Assembly (NCBI GenBank): GCA_937949995.1
Contig: CALFEO010000013.1
Location: 19,493-83,492, forward strand
Reading direction: 5' to 3'
Origin: an uncultured bacterium
GTDB taxonomy: Bacteria; Patescibacteriota; Patescibacteriia; 2-12-FULL-60-25
Length of the DNA stretch: 64,000 bases
Below, in pieces: positions 1 to 7,634 of the stretch. The notes under the pieces were generated by a model that saw only the letters and a list, made by a program, of their open reading frames with translations, ran no database searches and had not been told where the DNA came from. Positions within the stretch are counted from its first letter, which is position 1; every line of letters starts with the position of its first letter. The translations under genes and the position numbers were made by a program.

Positions 1-179
1 GCGATATATTGCTTACCGCCGGTAGCTATTACTGCAAACATAATGGGGCTATATTAGACGAAGTTAAGCGAAATGTCAAATCGGAACAGCGTCGCTCGTC
101 ACACGTCGCTCGTCACACGTGACAATTGAGATTTTTAGCTAAAATTAGAGAAATTGTTTGAAATGAGACTTGCTCTTTT

Positions 180-338
180 GTCATTTCGAGCGAAGGTGAG
201 AAATCTCCGCTTAAACAAACATGGTTGGTGGCAACAGTGGAGATTTCTCACATCCGATTCGAAATGACGAATTGTTTTTTGGTTGGTGATAACGGTGGAG
301 ATTTCTCACATCCGATGCGCCTAAGGAGCAGAAATGAC
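180..338. repeat. Inverted-repeat intergenic element
   Basis: The left arm starting with GTCATTTCG (from 180) and containing GAGAAATCT is mirrored by a right arm ending CGAAATGAC (to 268). A second diverged right arm (GGAGATTTCTCACATCCGAT) follows at about 297-316. The RNA would fold into a long imperfect hairpin. This looks like a miniature dispersed repeat and codes for nothing visible. The rest of 1-452 holds short CGTCGCTCGTCACA duplications (about 91-118) and the next hairpin, and no gene. Confidence 0.6.
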
Positions 339-363
339 GAATTGTTATTTGATTAGTGGTTAA

Positions 364-438
364 GCACAACCCCAACCCCTTATCAGGGGCTTATTAACCA
401 AATAACAGCCCCCTGATAAGGGGGTTTGGGGGTTGTGC
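364..438. repeat. Long inverted repeat (CCCCTTATCAGGGG family)
   Basis: GCACAACCCC at 364 pairs with GGGGTTGTGC ending at 438. Inside, CCCTTATCAGGGG and CCCCTGATAAGGGG are again inverted copies, so the element can fold as one long stem or two small ones. Related text recurs near 52225-52475. It may act as terminator for the minus-strand gene ending at 453. Confidence 0.6.
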
Positions 439-452
439 CAGTTAACTGGTGG

Positions 453-983
453 CTAGTAGCTTATCCTGTCTCCGATGTTCCAGCCGTAGCGGTCGGAGAG
501 GCCGGCGTTGACCTCGAGGACTTTGTCGGCGATTGATTTTGAGGTGTAGGTTGCCGGCCAAACAAGACCTGATGAGGCGGGCATGTTTTTGGCAATGTCG
601 ACGATGGTGTTGCCGCGGATGAAGATCATATCGATATCAAAGAGCATATCTTTCATCCAAAAAGTACGGTAATCCATATCGGGGAACAAAAACAACATAC
701 CTTGATTATCAAGCAGTTGACCGCGTCCGGATAGGCCCTGCACCACCTCATCATCCGCAGATGCGACAAAAACTTGCAGTTTGGTATCTTTGACGATGAT
801 GGTTTGCTTGGTTTGATTGAATCCATCCGAATATTGTTTGAGATTATTGCGGACCAAAGAGACGGTTGCGACGGGGATGAAAATAAGCAGAACCAAAAAT
901 GTAATGAAGACGATAAAAAAAATCTTGGCGTATTTTTTATGTCCGCAAGAATCGCATAACGGTTTAATCTCCATCGTGCTCAT
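453..983 (-). CDS. DUF192 family protein, membrane-anchored
   Basis: Protein of about 176 aa. The N-terminus carries a CDSCGHKK motif, then one transmembrane helix (about residues 20-42). The extracytoplasmic part fits the DUF192 family, with QGLSGR, GMLFLFP, FWMKDMLFDIDMIFI and a closing LEVNAG...GDRI. The family is widespread, usually secreted or anchored, and has no settled function. The start at 983 is chosen over an upstream in-frame start because its ATG overlaps the stop of the upstream gene as ATGA (980-983), implying translational coupling with the glycosyl-phosphate transferase. Confidence 0.85.
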   Translation of the reverse strand: MSTMEIKPLCDSCGHKKYAKIFFIVFITFLVLLIFIPVATVSLVRNNLKQYSDGFNQTKQTIIVKDTKLQVFVASADDEVVQGLSGRGQLLDNQGMLFLFPDMDYRTFWMKDMLFDIDMIFIRGNTIVDIAKNMPASSGLVWPATYTSKSIADKVLEVNAGLSDRYGWNIGDRISY

Positions 984-2077
984 AGCTTTGGTTTTGGTAA
1001 ACGGCGCTGGATGGCTTTGTCGGCCAGCCAGGAAATCAGCAGTGTGAGGATTACCAGCACGAAAACCAAAAACATTTTTCCGCTGGTTTGCAAAAACAAA
1101 GCGGCAAATCCCGCAGATGCCGAGATGAGCCAAAAAAGATGCACTGCACGGCGATGTGACATGCCGGCCGCCAAAAGACGGAAGTGCAGATGCGTGCTAT
1201 CGCCTTTAAACCAAGGTTTATGATTGAGAATACGACGCAGGACGACAAAACCGATATCAGCAATGGGAATGGCGAGTACGGCAAGAGCAATGGCAAGTTT
1301 AGCGCTGGAGACAATAGCTAAAAAACCGAGACAAAAACCGGCGATAGTACTCCCCGACTCTCCAAGATATTGTTTGGCGGGGAAACGATTGTGCGGTAAA
1401 AATCCGGCGAATGAACCGGCAACCACGGCGGAAAGTATGGCGGTGGCGGGTTGAAAAAAAACGGTCATCGTTGAAAGAATGCCGACCATGGCCGCGCCGA
1501 TGATACCGATACCCGAAACCAAACCATCCAAACCATCGGTGAGTTTTGTGGCATACATGGCAACCAAGAGCCAAATAACGGTAAGCAGATCGTTGGGCAG
1601 AGATAATGTCCAATAGCCCAGCGACCATTGCCACCAGTTTAAAAACAAAGGCGCCGAACTGGTAGGGTCGGTTACGTGGATGATGGAGGTGCCGGTTATG
1701 ACGACGATAACGGCGGCAAGAACCGGAAACATGAAACTTTTCCAAGCCTTCAGATCCAGCCAATCATCCAAAAAACCACCGGTTAACAAGATAATCAATC
1801 CGGCCGCAAAACCGATTAATTGCAATGAAGAGATTTTGCCGATCCAAAGAGGCGAAATGGAAGTAAAAACAATTATTCCGACTATAATCGTAATCCCTAT
1901 GCCCAAACCTCCCAATAACGGAACCGGTTCTTTTTGAATTTTACGCTCTTGCTTGGGTGAATCCACGATTTGATGCTTAAGTGCCAAATATCGACTGAGT
2001 TTGCTGAATAAAAAAGAGACAGCGCCCGTGCCGGCGAAGGCAATCAATGAATAGAAAGAGAGAGTTTGCCAGGACAT
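980..2077 (-). CDS. MraY/WecA-type polyprenyl-phosphate sugar-1-phosphate transferase
   Basis: 365 aa polytopic membrane protein of glycosyltransferase family 4 (MraY, WecA, TagO). Such enzymes move a UDP-sugar 1-phosphate onto undecaprenyl phosphate at the inner membrane face, starting cell-surface glycan or peptidoglycan synthesis. Visible signatures are PLLGGLG (about 54-59), DDWLDL (104-109), TDGLDGL (180-186) and HLHFR (296-300), all in the expected order. The PxxGG and HLHF forms fit WecA/TagO at least as well as MraY, and no mur genes are adjacent, so teichoic- or O-antigen-like glycan initiation is preferred. Its stop overlaps the DUF192 gene. Confidence 0.88.
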   Translation of the reverse strand: MSWQTLSFYSLIAFAGTGAVSFLFSKLSRYLALKHQIVDSPKQERKIQKEPVPLLGGLGIGITIIVGIIVFTSISPLWIGKISSLQLIGFAAGLIILLTGGFLDDWLDLKAWKSFMFPVLAAVIVVITGTSIIHVTDPTSSAPLFLNWWQWSLGYWTLSLPNDLLTVIWLLVAMYATKLTDGLDGLVSGIGIIGAAMVGILSTMTVFFQPATAILSAVVAGSFAGFLPHNRFPAKQYLGESGSTIAGFCLGFLAIVSSAKLAIALAVLAIPIADIGFVVLRRILNHKPWFKGDSTHLHFRLLAAGMSHRRAVHLFWLISASAGFAALFLQTSGKMFLVFVLVILTLLISWLADKAIQRRLPKPKL

Positions 2078-2079
2078 AG

Positions 2080-2222
2080 GATGAGCTGCCAGCTGCCAGC
2101 TGCCAGCTACTAGCTTCTAGCTTCTAGCTACTAGCTACTAGCTTTTAGCTGCAAGCTAACAACTGCCGGCTAACTGTGATTAAAGGCTAGTGACTAGTGG
2201 CTAGTAGCTAGAAGCCGGTAGT
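2080..2222. repeat. Intergenic CTAGCTACTAGC-type repeat tract
   Basis: Tandem degenerate copies of AGCTGCCAGCTGCC, CTAGCTTCTAGC and TACTAGCTACTAGC fill the gap. The unit is rich in AGCT/CTAG palindromes. The same family recurs at about 10472-10565, 21937-21968, 51265-51300 and 52195-52225. No gene or clear promoter is seen in the tract. Confidence 0.75.
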
Positions 2223-2229
2223 TGTTTAT

Positions 2230-4947
2230 TTAGTAGGGATTTACGGCTTTTTGGACAGAGAGTGAGCCGTCATCATTCAACACCACCGTATCGTGTCTGG
2301 CAACTTCGTTTTTGAGGATAATGTCGGCCAGAGGGGTTTCGATTTTATCTTGGATGACCCGGCGCATGGGACGGGCGCCGAAAGCCGGATCAAAGCCCGC
2401 GTCGGCAAGTTCTTCGACGGCGATATCCGAAGCGCGAAAGTTGATGCTTTTGGCTTCCAAAGCTTTGACCACGCTGTTTAACATGAGCCAAGCGATTTGC
2501 ACCACCTCGTCGCGAGTCAGAGGTTTGAAGACAATGACGCTGTCAAAACGATTCAAGAATTCGGGACGGAAATATGACTTGAGTTCGCGTTCCAATAAAA
2601 TGGTTTTGATTTTATCAAGAGACTCACCTTGTGATACGGCGCTTTGAATGTAGGACGTGCCGGCATTGGAAGTCATGATGACGATTGTGTTGGTAAAATC
2701 TATGGTTCGACCGACGCTGTCGGTAAGACGGCCGTCGTCCATAACCTGCAAAAACAAAGTTAATATCTCGGGGTGAGCTTTTTCGATTTCGTCCAAAAGG
2801 ACGATTGTGAACGGGCGTTTGCGTACAGCCTCGGTGAGCAGGCCGCCGCGGTCATCGCCCGGTATGCCGATCATGCGGCCGATGGAAGATTGTTCTTGAT
2901 ATTCGGACATGTCGAGGCGCACCATGGCATTTTCATCGCCAAAATATTCTTTGGCCAGTGTTTTGGCGGTTTCGGTTTTGCCGACGCCGGTTGGACCCAA
3001 GAATAAAAAGTTGGCGATAGGACGTTTGCCTTCGCGAAGTTCGGCGCGCGCACGGCGAATGGCCCTGGAGACAGCGACCACAGCTTCGTCTTGGCCGATG
3101 ACACGGCCATGCATACGTTCTTCGAGATTCAAGAGCTTATCCGATTCTTCTTTGGTGACCATCTCAACGGGAATATTGGTTTTTTCGTGAACAACTTTGG
3201 CCACATCCGAATCCGTAACAACCGCATTCTCACCTTTGGTTTTGCGAGTCAGGACAGCCGTTTCACGCAAAACGTTTAAAGCGTTTTGCGGAGGCGCGAC
3301 GTCGTGAAGATAGCGCAAAGACAAGGTGGCGGCTTTTTCCAAGGCGCCGTAGGAAATGAAGACATGATTTTTATATTCGATTTGCCCGGATTTGGCCATC
3401 AGTACCCTGATTGTCTGCTCAGCGTCGGGATGCGGAATATCGACTCTGACCATCAATTTACCCAAACGCCTGCGCTCCAAATATTGAGTCCAAGCCTCGG
3501 GAGTGGCTGTGGCAACCACCTGAAAACGGCCTTTTTCGATTTCACTGGCAAAAGTTTCGGCCAAGTCCATGGGACCGGATCCACTGCCGACCAAGGCCTC
3601 GATGCCGTAAAGCGCCAAGACAATATTGCCCGAGATGGCGACTTCGTGGAGCATGGTGATAAGGCGTTCGGCGGCCAAGCCCGAATCGCCGGCTGCCACA
3701 ACTTGAGCCAAGTTGACGGAAACAAGGCGTTTATCAAATAAAATTTCCGGGACTTGTTCCATAACCATGAGACGAGCCAATTGCTCGACCAGAGCGGCTT
3801 TGCCGACACCTTGCTCGCCAACCAAAACAACCGAGCTTTGCCCGCTTTCCAATCCGCGCAACATGTTTTCGACCACGGTGTCATTGCCAACCAATTGCGG
3901 CAGATAACCTTGACGCGCCAAAAGAGTTAAATCTTCGCTAAAGTGATCCAGAATTGAGGTTTGAATGGCTGTCATGGCGCGATTCATACCGGATTTGGGC
4001 TTAAAACGCGCCAATTCCACAAAACGATGCTGGTCTTCGCGCAAGCGCTCTTGCAATAAAACCCATTCCGCGACATGAACCATATGCGATTTGGGATAAC
4101 CGAGCCTATCGATAAGGTCTTGCAGTTTTTCGCTTTCCAAATAAGACTGCAAAAATATTTCCATGGGTGTAACGTATTTGCGCCCGGTACGATTGGCAAG
4201 ATCAAAAGCGGCGGCCAAAGCGCGTTTTGCCTCGCGAGAAAAACTGATAGGCGGTTTGCCGGATGAACCCGATAGCAACAATCTAACCAGAGGATCTTTG
4301 ACGGTTTCGAAATTCATGCTTAAGCGGGCGATGAATAATCCCCCGCTTCGTGAAGTCAGCACGGCGGCAAATAGAACTTCGGGAGTAATTTCGACAATAT
4401 GCAAATCTTTTGCCAACCGATATGCGGATTCGACGACTTCCATGGCCTCGGGAGAAAAATACGGAGCCACCTCGATGGCGGTGGGTACATTGGAAGATTG
4501 ACGTTTTAATTTAGACGCAACCGGCAAATAGCCCGGAAGAGTTTTGGCGGGAGATGTAAATTCAACCAAACGAAAAACAAAAAAAGCTCCGAGTACCACA
4601 GAGAGATAAAAAAGAGTGATAAACCAATAACCACTGGTCCAGAAAGCCAAAGTTTGAACTTCGGCATAAGTAAAATCACGGATCGTGAATGCCAAGAACA
4701 ATCCCAAAAATAGAATGATCAAAGATAAAATGGACAAATGAAAAATGGCATTGACCTTGATGCGGAGCTTGCGTAAAGCGATGGTGATTTCGTCGATGAT
4801 AACATTCCAAACCAAAAAGCCTTCATCAGCAGGGATGCCAATGCCGGCGCCTTTGCAAACACGGCAAGAAGCCGAAGCCCGCGGATCGGCTCCGCAGGCA
4901 TTGCAAACTATGGCTTCGGGCACTTGTGGAGATTCTGATTCGGGCAT
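2230..4947 (-). CDS. Membrane-anchored ClpC/ClpA-like double AAA+ ATPase
   Basis: About 905 aa. Order: N-terminal zinc-ribbon-like CNACG...CRVCKGAG, two transmembrane helices (about residues 65-125), Clp-N-like repeats, AAA-1, AAA-2, C-terminal D2-small domain. AAA-2 is intact: GPTGVGKTETAKTLA Walker A, LLDEIEKAHPEI Walker B, LNRFDS sensor/arginine region. AAA-1 is odd: Walker A is GEQGVGKAAL (Ala where Thr/Ser is usual) and the Walker B acidic pair is replaced (VLALYGIEALVGSG), so it is probably non-hydrolytic. No M-domain coiled coil is apparent. Family members unfold substrates for ClpP or for disaggregation; no clpP is nearby. An upstream TTG (4965) is possible, but the ATG at 4947 lies directly after the upstream stop. 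Confidence 0.85.
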   Translation of the reverse strand: MPESESPQVPEAIVCNACGADPRASASCRVCKGAGIGIPADEGFLVWNVIIDEITIALRKLRIKVNAIFHLSILSLIILFLGLFLAFTIRDFTYAEVQTLAFWTSGYWFITLFYLSVVLGAFFVFRLVEFTSPAKTLPGYLPVASKLKRQSSNVPTAIEVAPYFSPEAMEVVESAYRLAKDLHIVEITPEVLFAAVLTSRSGGLFIARLSMNFETVKDPLVRLLLSGSSGKPPISFSREAKRALAAAFDLANRTGRKYVTPMEIFLQSYLESEKLQDLIDRLGYPKSHMVHVAEWVLLQERLREDQHRFVELARFKPKSGMNRAMTAIQTSILDHFSEDLTLLARQGYLPQLVGNDTVVENMLRGLESGQSSVVLVGEQGVGKAALVEQLARLMVMEQVPEILFDKRLVSVNLAQVVAAGDSGLAAERLITMLHEVAISGNIVLALYGIEALVGSGSGPMDLAETFASEIEKGRFQVVATATPEAWTQYLERRRLGKLMVRVDIPHPDAEQTIRVLMAKSGQIEYKNHVFISYGALEKAATLSLRYLHDVAPPQNALNVLRETAVLTRKTKGENAVVTDSDVAKVVHEKTNIPVEMVTKEESDKLLNLEERMHGRVIGQDEAVVAVSRAIRRARAELREGKRPIANFLFLGPTGVGKTETAKTLAKEYFGDENAMVRLDMSEYQEQSSIGRMIGIPGDDRGGLLTEAVRKRPFTIVLLDEIEKAHPEILTLFLQVMDDGRLTDSVGRTIDFTNTIVIMTSNAGTSYIQSAVSQGESLDKIKTILLERELKSYFRPEFLNRFDSVIVFKPLTRDEVVQIAWLMLNSVVKALEAKSINFRASDIAVEELADAGFDPAFGARPMRRVIQDKIETPLADIILKNEVARHDTVVLNDDGSLSVQKAVNPY

Positions 4948-4948
4948 A

Positions 4949-5323
4949 TTAAAATAGACCGGCAAAGATATTTTGCAAGGCCATCGTTAAAGCGAGAGGC
5001 GGAACAATCATCCAGCAAATTATTAAAAACAAATAGGCCAAAGATTCTATGGCTAAAGCTATGGCACGAGCCGATATAACAGCGATGCGCATGCCCACGC
5101 TGATGAGACGGCCGGTCAAATCGTATTGCGCGTACATGGGCACAAAAAAGTTTTTGATCCAAACCCGAAAAGCATACTGCTTGGAACGATAAACAATGCC
5201 TTCGTAACACCAGTTGATAAACCTTTTTAATCCTTTCGTGTACCACCAAACGGGAAACCAAATAACACTGCCGATCAGATCGACGAATACTATACGCGCC
5301 AAAGCGCCGGACCTTTGAAGCAT
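4949..5323 (-). CDS. Small membrane protein upstream of the Clp ATPase
   Basis: About 124 aa, not recognised. It has a hydrophobic stretch near the N-terminus (IGSVIWFPVWW), a basic central region, and one or two C-terminal helices (AIALAIESLAYLFLIICWMIVPPLALTMAL). The start at 5323 is chosen because a TATAAT box ends 6 nt upstream of that ATG, so the mRNA would be leaderless. The stop is 1 nt before the Clp ATPase ATG, so the two are co-transcribed and the protein may be a membrane partner of that ATPase (inference). Confidence 0.65.
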   Translation of the reverse strand: MLQRSGALARIVFVDLIGSVIWFPVWWYTKGLKRFINWCYEGIVYRSKQYAFRVWIKNFFVPMYAQYDLTGRLISVGMRIAVISARAIALAIESLAYLFLIICWMIVPPLALTMALQNIFAGLF

Positions 5324-5329
5324 GGCTGT

Positions 5330-5358
5330 ATTATAGCACAACTTAATCATAGTCGTAA
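5330..5358 (-). promoter_or_regulatory. Promoter of the membrane protein/Clp ATPase operon
   Basis: Minus-strand -10 TATAAT (5330-5335), 17-nt spacer, -35 TTACGA (5353-5358). The -10 lies 6 nt from the ATG at 5323, predicting a leaderless transcript. Confidence 0.65.
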
Positions 5359-5367
5359 CGACTATGA
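5347..5367. promoter_or_regulatory. 21-bp perfect palindrome over the -35 box
   Basis: TCATAGTCGT-A-ACGACTATGA is a perfect inverted repeat with 10-bp arms around one central base. It covers the proposed -35 hexamer, as an operator would. It could also be part of the neighbouring repeat tract, although it does not match that tract's unit. Confidence 0.45.
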
Positions 5368-5605
5368 GTTTATCAAGTCTAAAGTATAAAGTTCATCAAG
5401 AGTGACTTAAGAGTTCATCAAGTTTAAAGTCTAAAGTTCATCAAGAGTTTATCAAGAGTTCATCCCGCTACGACTAAACGGCTTCGCGGGACAGGTAAAG
5501 TTAAAAGTAACAAGTTCGTCAAGAGAAGCTTAAGTAACTCTTGATGAACTTTAGTCTTGATAAACTTGTTACTTAATTAGATGAACTTGTTACTTAAAGT
5601 CTTTG
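5368..5605. repeat. GTTCATCAAGAG repeat tract with inverted copies
   Basis: Degenerate copies of AGTTCATCAAGAG and TAAAGTTCATCAAG run rightward to about 5525, then inverted copies (CTCTTGATGAACTTTAG) follow to about 5590, so a transcript would form a large hairpin. One copy is interrupted by GGCTTCGCGGGACAGG. The same family occurs at 9233-9570, 16898-16978 and 53411-53495. No gene is seen here. Confidence 0.75.
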
Positions 5606-5617
5606 GTTTTTTGAAAT

Positions 5618-5642
5618 GAAAAACCCGCGGAGTTGCGGGGTT
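5618..5642 (-). terminator. Intrinsic terminator
   Basis: Minus-strand hairpin AACCCCGC/GCGGGTT followed by TTTTCATTTC, just after the gene ending at 5672. A nearly identical copy terminates the next minus-strand gene upstream (6247-6271). Confidence 0.75.
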
Positions 5643-5671
5643 GTAAAAATGTTCGAATAGGGCGCTGTGAT

Positions 5672-6166
5672 TCATTCACCGTTGGCGCAGGCGGTTTTTT
5701 TCTGAACCGATTCACACCGGGACATTTGCGCCAGAATACGCCTCAACTCATCATCCGTAAGGTGAGGCATGTCTTCAGGTTCAGTTGGGAATTCAGACAA
5801 AAATTCCGCCTCCATTTGAATGACATTCGAATGAAGCGTTTGCCCGACTTCGATGTGACCTTTGCCGTGATTGATAAAAATCAATTCCACACCTGCGCTA
5901 TCCTCAAGATCCTTAGGATTGACATCAAAGTCAACGGTAACGCAAAAATGCTTTTTTCCGGCTACTTTGAAAGGAGCATCCGGCGCAAATCTTTTGCCGA
6001 ATAAAAAGAGATATCTTCCATTCCCAAGGAACATTACAGCTTCTTCATTATTACCACGAGATACCGACTTAAGCTTTTGCCAAATTGTTTGAAGAATGGA
6101 TTGGTTGACATCTGTAAAAAAATAAAACAATTGTTTATTAATGGTTCGAATGTTTGTTTTCGGCAT
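5672..6166 (-). CDS. Hypothetical soluble protein
   Basis: About 164 aa, not recognised. It shows no signal peptide or membrane helix. Its sequence suggests a mixed alpha/beta domain (FYFFTDVNQSILQTIWQKLKS; KKHFCVTVDFDVNPKD; VELIFINHGKGHIEVGQT) and an acidic, cysteine-containing C-terminal tail. The start at 6166 is set by a strong AAGGAG Shine-Dalgarno 7 nt upstream; an in-frame start at 6187 lacks one. It sits between two terminators, so it is monocistronic. Confidence 0.7.
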   Translation of the reverse strand: MPKTNIRTINKQLFYFFTDVNQSILQTIWQKLKSVSRGNNEEAVMFLGNGRYLFLFGKRFAPDAPFKVAGKKHFCVTVDFDVNPKDLEDSAGVELIFINHGKGHIEVGQTLHSNVIQMEAEFLSEFPTEPEDMPHLTDDELRRILAQMSRCESVQKKTACANGE

Positions 6167-6196
6167 CACTTGCTCCTTGGTTGTCAATGTGATTGC

Positions 6197-6225
6197 TAAT
6201 TACCAAACTTTAGCCAAAATGTCAA
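6197..6225 (-). promoter_or_regulatory. Promoter of the hypothetical gene ending at 5672
   Basis: Minus strand: perfect -35 TTGACA (6220-6225), 17-nt spacer, poor -10 TAATTA (6197-6202). The call rests mainly on the -35. Confidence 0.45.
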
Positions 6226-6246
6226 CAGCCGGGGTCTGCGGAAATG

Positions 6247-6271
6247 AAAAACCCGCGGAGTTGCGGGGTTT
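6247..6271 (-). terminator. Intrinsic terminator
   Basis: Same GC-rich hairpin (AACCCCGC/GCGGGTT plus T-run) as at 5618-5642, placed after the minus-strand gene ending at 6305. Confidence 0.75.
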
Positions 6272-6304
6272 GTGAAGGTGAGAGGCGGGTGAGACGGACG
6301 CCGA

Positions 6305-6748
6305 TCAGTTGATGGCGTCTCTGCGGTTGGCGGTGATAGCTTGGTAGACGGCATTGCCGGCGCCGATCATGAACATGATCGTTAAGGCGGAACCGGAGAC
6401 GATGTGTTCGGTTGACATGCAAAGAGCAAAGAAACAAAAGCCGAACAAAGAGAAGATCCAAGCCATCATAATCCAAGCCATGCGGTTGATTCGCTTAAGA
6501 TCATCATGGATCAGATCAGACTCTCTCGATGTGAATCCGCGCTGTTTTTGAGTCTGCTTCAAGTTGTGCTCGCGCGCAAAGACGAGCGACAGAGCGGCGA
6601 TCAAGCCAAGAGACCCAAAAAAGAACAAAGGCTTGCCGATGGCTTTGCCGGCCAGATCCATGACAGTACCCGAAACGAACAGTAATGAAGACCCTCCCAA
6701 AAGCACGTACAGCATCTTGCTCCACACCGCTGCGCTGTTGTTTACCAT
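6305..6748 (-). CDS. Hypothetical four-helix membrane protein
   Basis: 147 aa, not recognised. Four hydrophobic segments are visible: about residues 11-32, 39-58, 90-112 and 116-136. A charged loop (REHNLKQTQKQRGFTSRESDLIHDDLKRINR) separates the two pairs. The start at 6748 has a strong GGAGG Shine-Dalgarno 7 nt upstream. Like its downstream neighbour it is a single gene with its own terminator. Confidence 0.7.
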   Translation of the reverse strand: MVNNSAAVWSKMLYVLLGGSSLLFVSGTVMDLAGKAIGKPLFFFGSLGLIAALSLVFAREHNLKQTQKQRGFTSRESDLIHDDLKRINRMAWIMMAWIFSLFGFCFFALCMSTEHIVSGSALTIMFMIGAGNAVYQAITANRRDAIN

Positions 6749-6883
6749 GACGCCTCCTTGCAGAACATCAGACTATCCGGTTTGTGCCCGAGTCGGCCAA
6801 CGATTTATCTCTTTTTCCAATTTACAGACAACATTTATAACATGAAACCGATTGACGGTCAATAATCGAAATATCTGAACAAA

Positions 6884-6916
6884 AAAATCCTCCAAAAACG
6901 CGCTTTGGAGGATTTT
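6884..6916. terminator. Bidirectional terminator
   Basis: A 13-bp perfect stem, AAAATCCTCCAAA/TTTGGAGGATTTT, with a 7-nt loop. It is A/T-tailed on both sides and lies at the end of the mraZ-rsmH-ftsL transcription unit. Confidence 0.8.
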
Positions 6917-6927
6917 GATATAATCCG

Positions 6928-7138
6928 CAACCCGTAACATGCAACAGAGCAAATGGATGAACGTTGCATGTTACGAAGCCGCGATTTTTGTATTAATTGT
7001 GTTTTTTATCTTAATTTTTATTTCGATTTTTCCATCATGTTGCATACAACAAGTAAATTGTTACATGTTATCCCGCACCTTTTAAAAATATAGTGACGGG
7101 ATCCCGCCAGAGGCGGGACATGCTGCATGCTACATGAC
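6928..7138. repeat. Inverted GCATGTTACATG-type repeats
   Basis: CGTAACATGCAAC and GTTGCATGTTACG flank an 18-nt loop near 6930-6975. Diverged copies (TGTTGCATACAAC, TTACATGTTATCCCG, CATGCTGCATGCTACATG) follow to about 7138. It is non-coding and part of the repeat families that fill gaps in this genome. Confidence 0.6.
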
Positions 7139-7249
7139 TTACGTACGATCCATTCCAAAGGCTTGCAAAAACATAACAAATGCAATCGGTATAAGCATTC
7201 GGTACGTGTACCAAATGTAGCGAGCATTGATAAATGAGTTTACAAACAT
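7139..7249 (-). CDS. Possible 36-aa hydrophobic peptide
   Basis: Short minus-strand ORF downstream of the FtsL-like gene. It starts MFVNSFINARYIWYTYRM and continues with one hydrophobic helix (LIPIAFVMFLQAFGM). There is no convincing Shine-Dalgarno. It could be a real small membrane peptide of the division operon or a chance ORF; conservation is the only useful test. Confidence 0.25.
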   Translation of the reverse strand: MFVNSFINARYIWYTYRMLIPIAFVMFLQAFGMDRT

Positions 7250-7295
7250 GATCGTAAGGGTGTTATGCAGTCACCTGCCCCCTGCCAGGGAGACG

Positions 7296-7634
7296 CTATT
7301 TGCGTACAAAGGCATGTGACGCGGGATTGATATATTGGGGATTTTGCATTTCCACAAAACCCAGGGTTTTAGCGCGCTCGGTTAGAGCGTACATTGATGA
7401 TTGGCGGGCTACCGAATCTTCATAAGCGATAATATCGCGTTCCAGTGTGGAGATTTGGCGTTCCAGGGCCTGCAGGCTGTCGGCGCGAGGCGCGGCGTGC
7501 GTAACTTGCGAAACGTAAATGCCGGCCAATGCCATCCAAACAGCCATGACGGGCAACGCCCAAGCCAACGCTCCTTTGGGCAGCTGCTTTGAGATATGCT
7601 CTTTAAAACCAAAGCGCTGATGCGGACGTGTCAT
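7296..7634 (-). CDS. ftsL: FtsL-like cell division protein
   Basis: About 112 aa bitopic protein: basic cytoplasmic N-terminus, one transmembrane helix (about residues 24-44), then a heptad-like coiled coil (SLQALERQISTLERDIIAYEDSV). It closes with ALTERAKTLGFVEMQNPQYI, the usual FtsL/DivIC ending. FtsL links FtsQ/FtsB to the septal synthase FtsWI. Sequence conservation in this family is low, so the call leans on topology and on its place right after rsmH. The ATG at 7634 overlaps the rsmH stop as ATGA; a start at 7658 would overlap rsmH by 28 nt and lacks a Shine-Dalgarno. Confidence 0.75.
   Translation of the reverse strand: MTRPHQRFGFKEHISKQLPKGALAWALPVMAVWMALAGIYVSQVTHAAPRADSLQALERQISTLERDIIAYEDSVARQSSMYALTERAKTLGFVEMQNPQYINPASHAFVRK

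Noticed and set aside
7018..7227. 69-aa minus-strand ORF
   Set aside because: Runs through the GCATGTTACATG repeat tract with no protein-like features; the overlapping 36-codon ORF is the only plausible one there.
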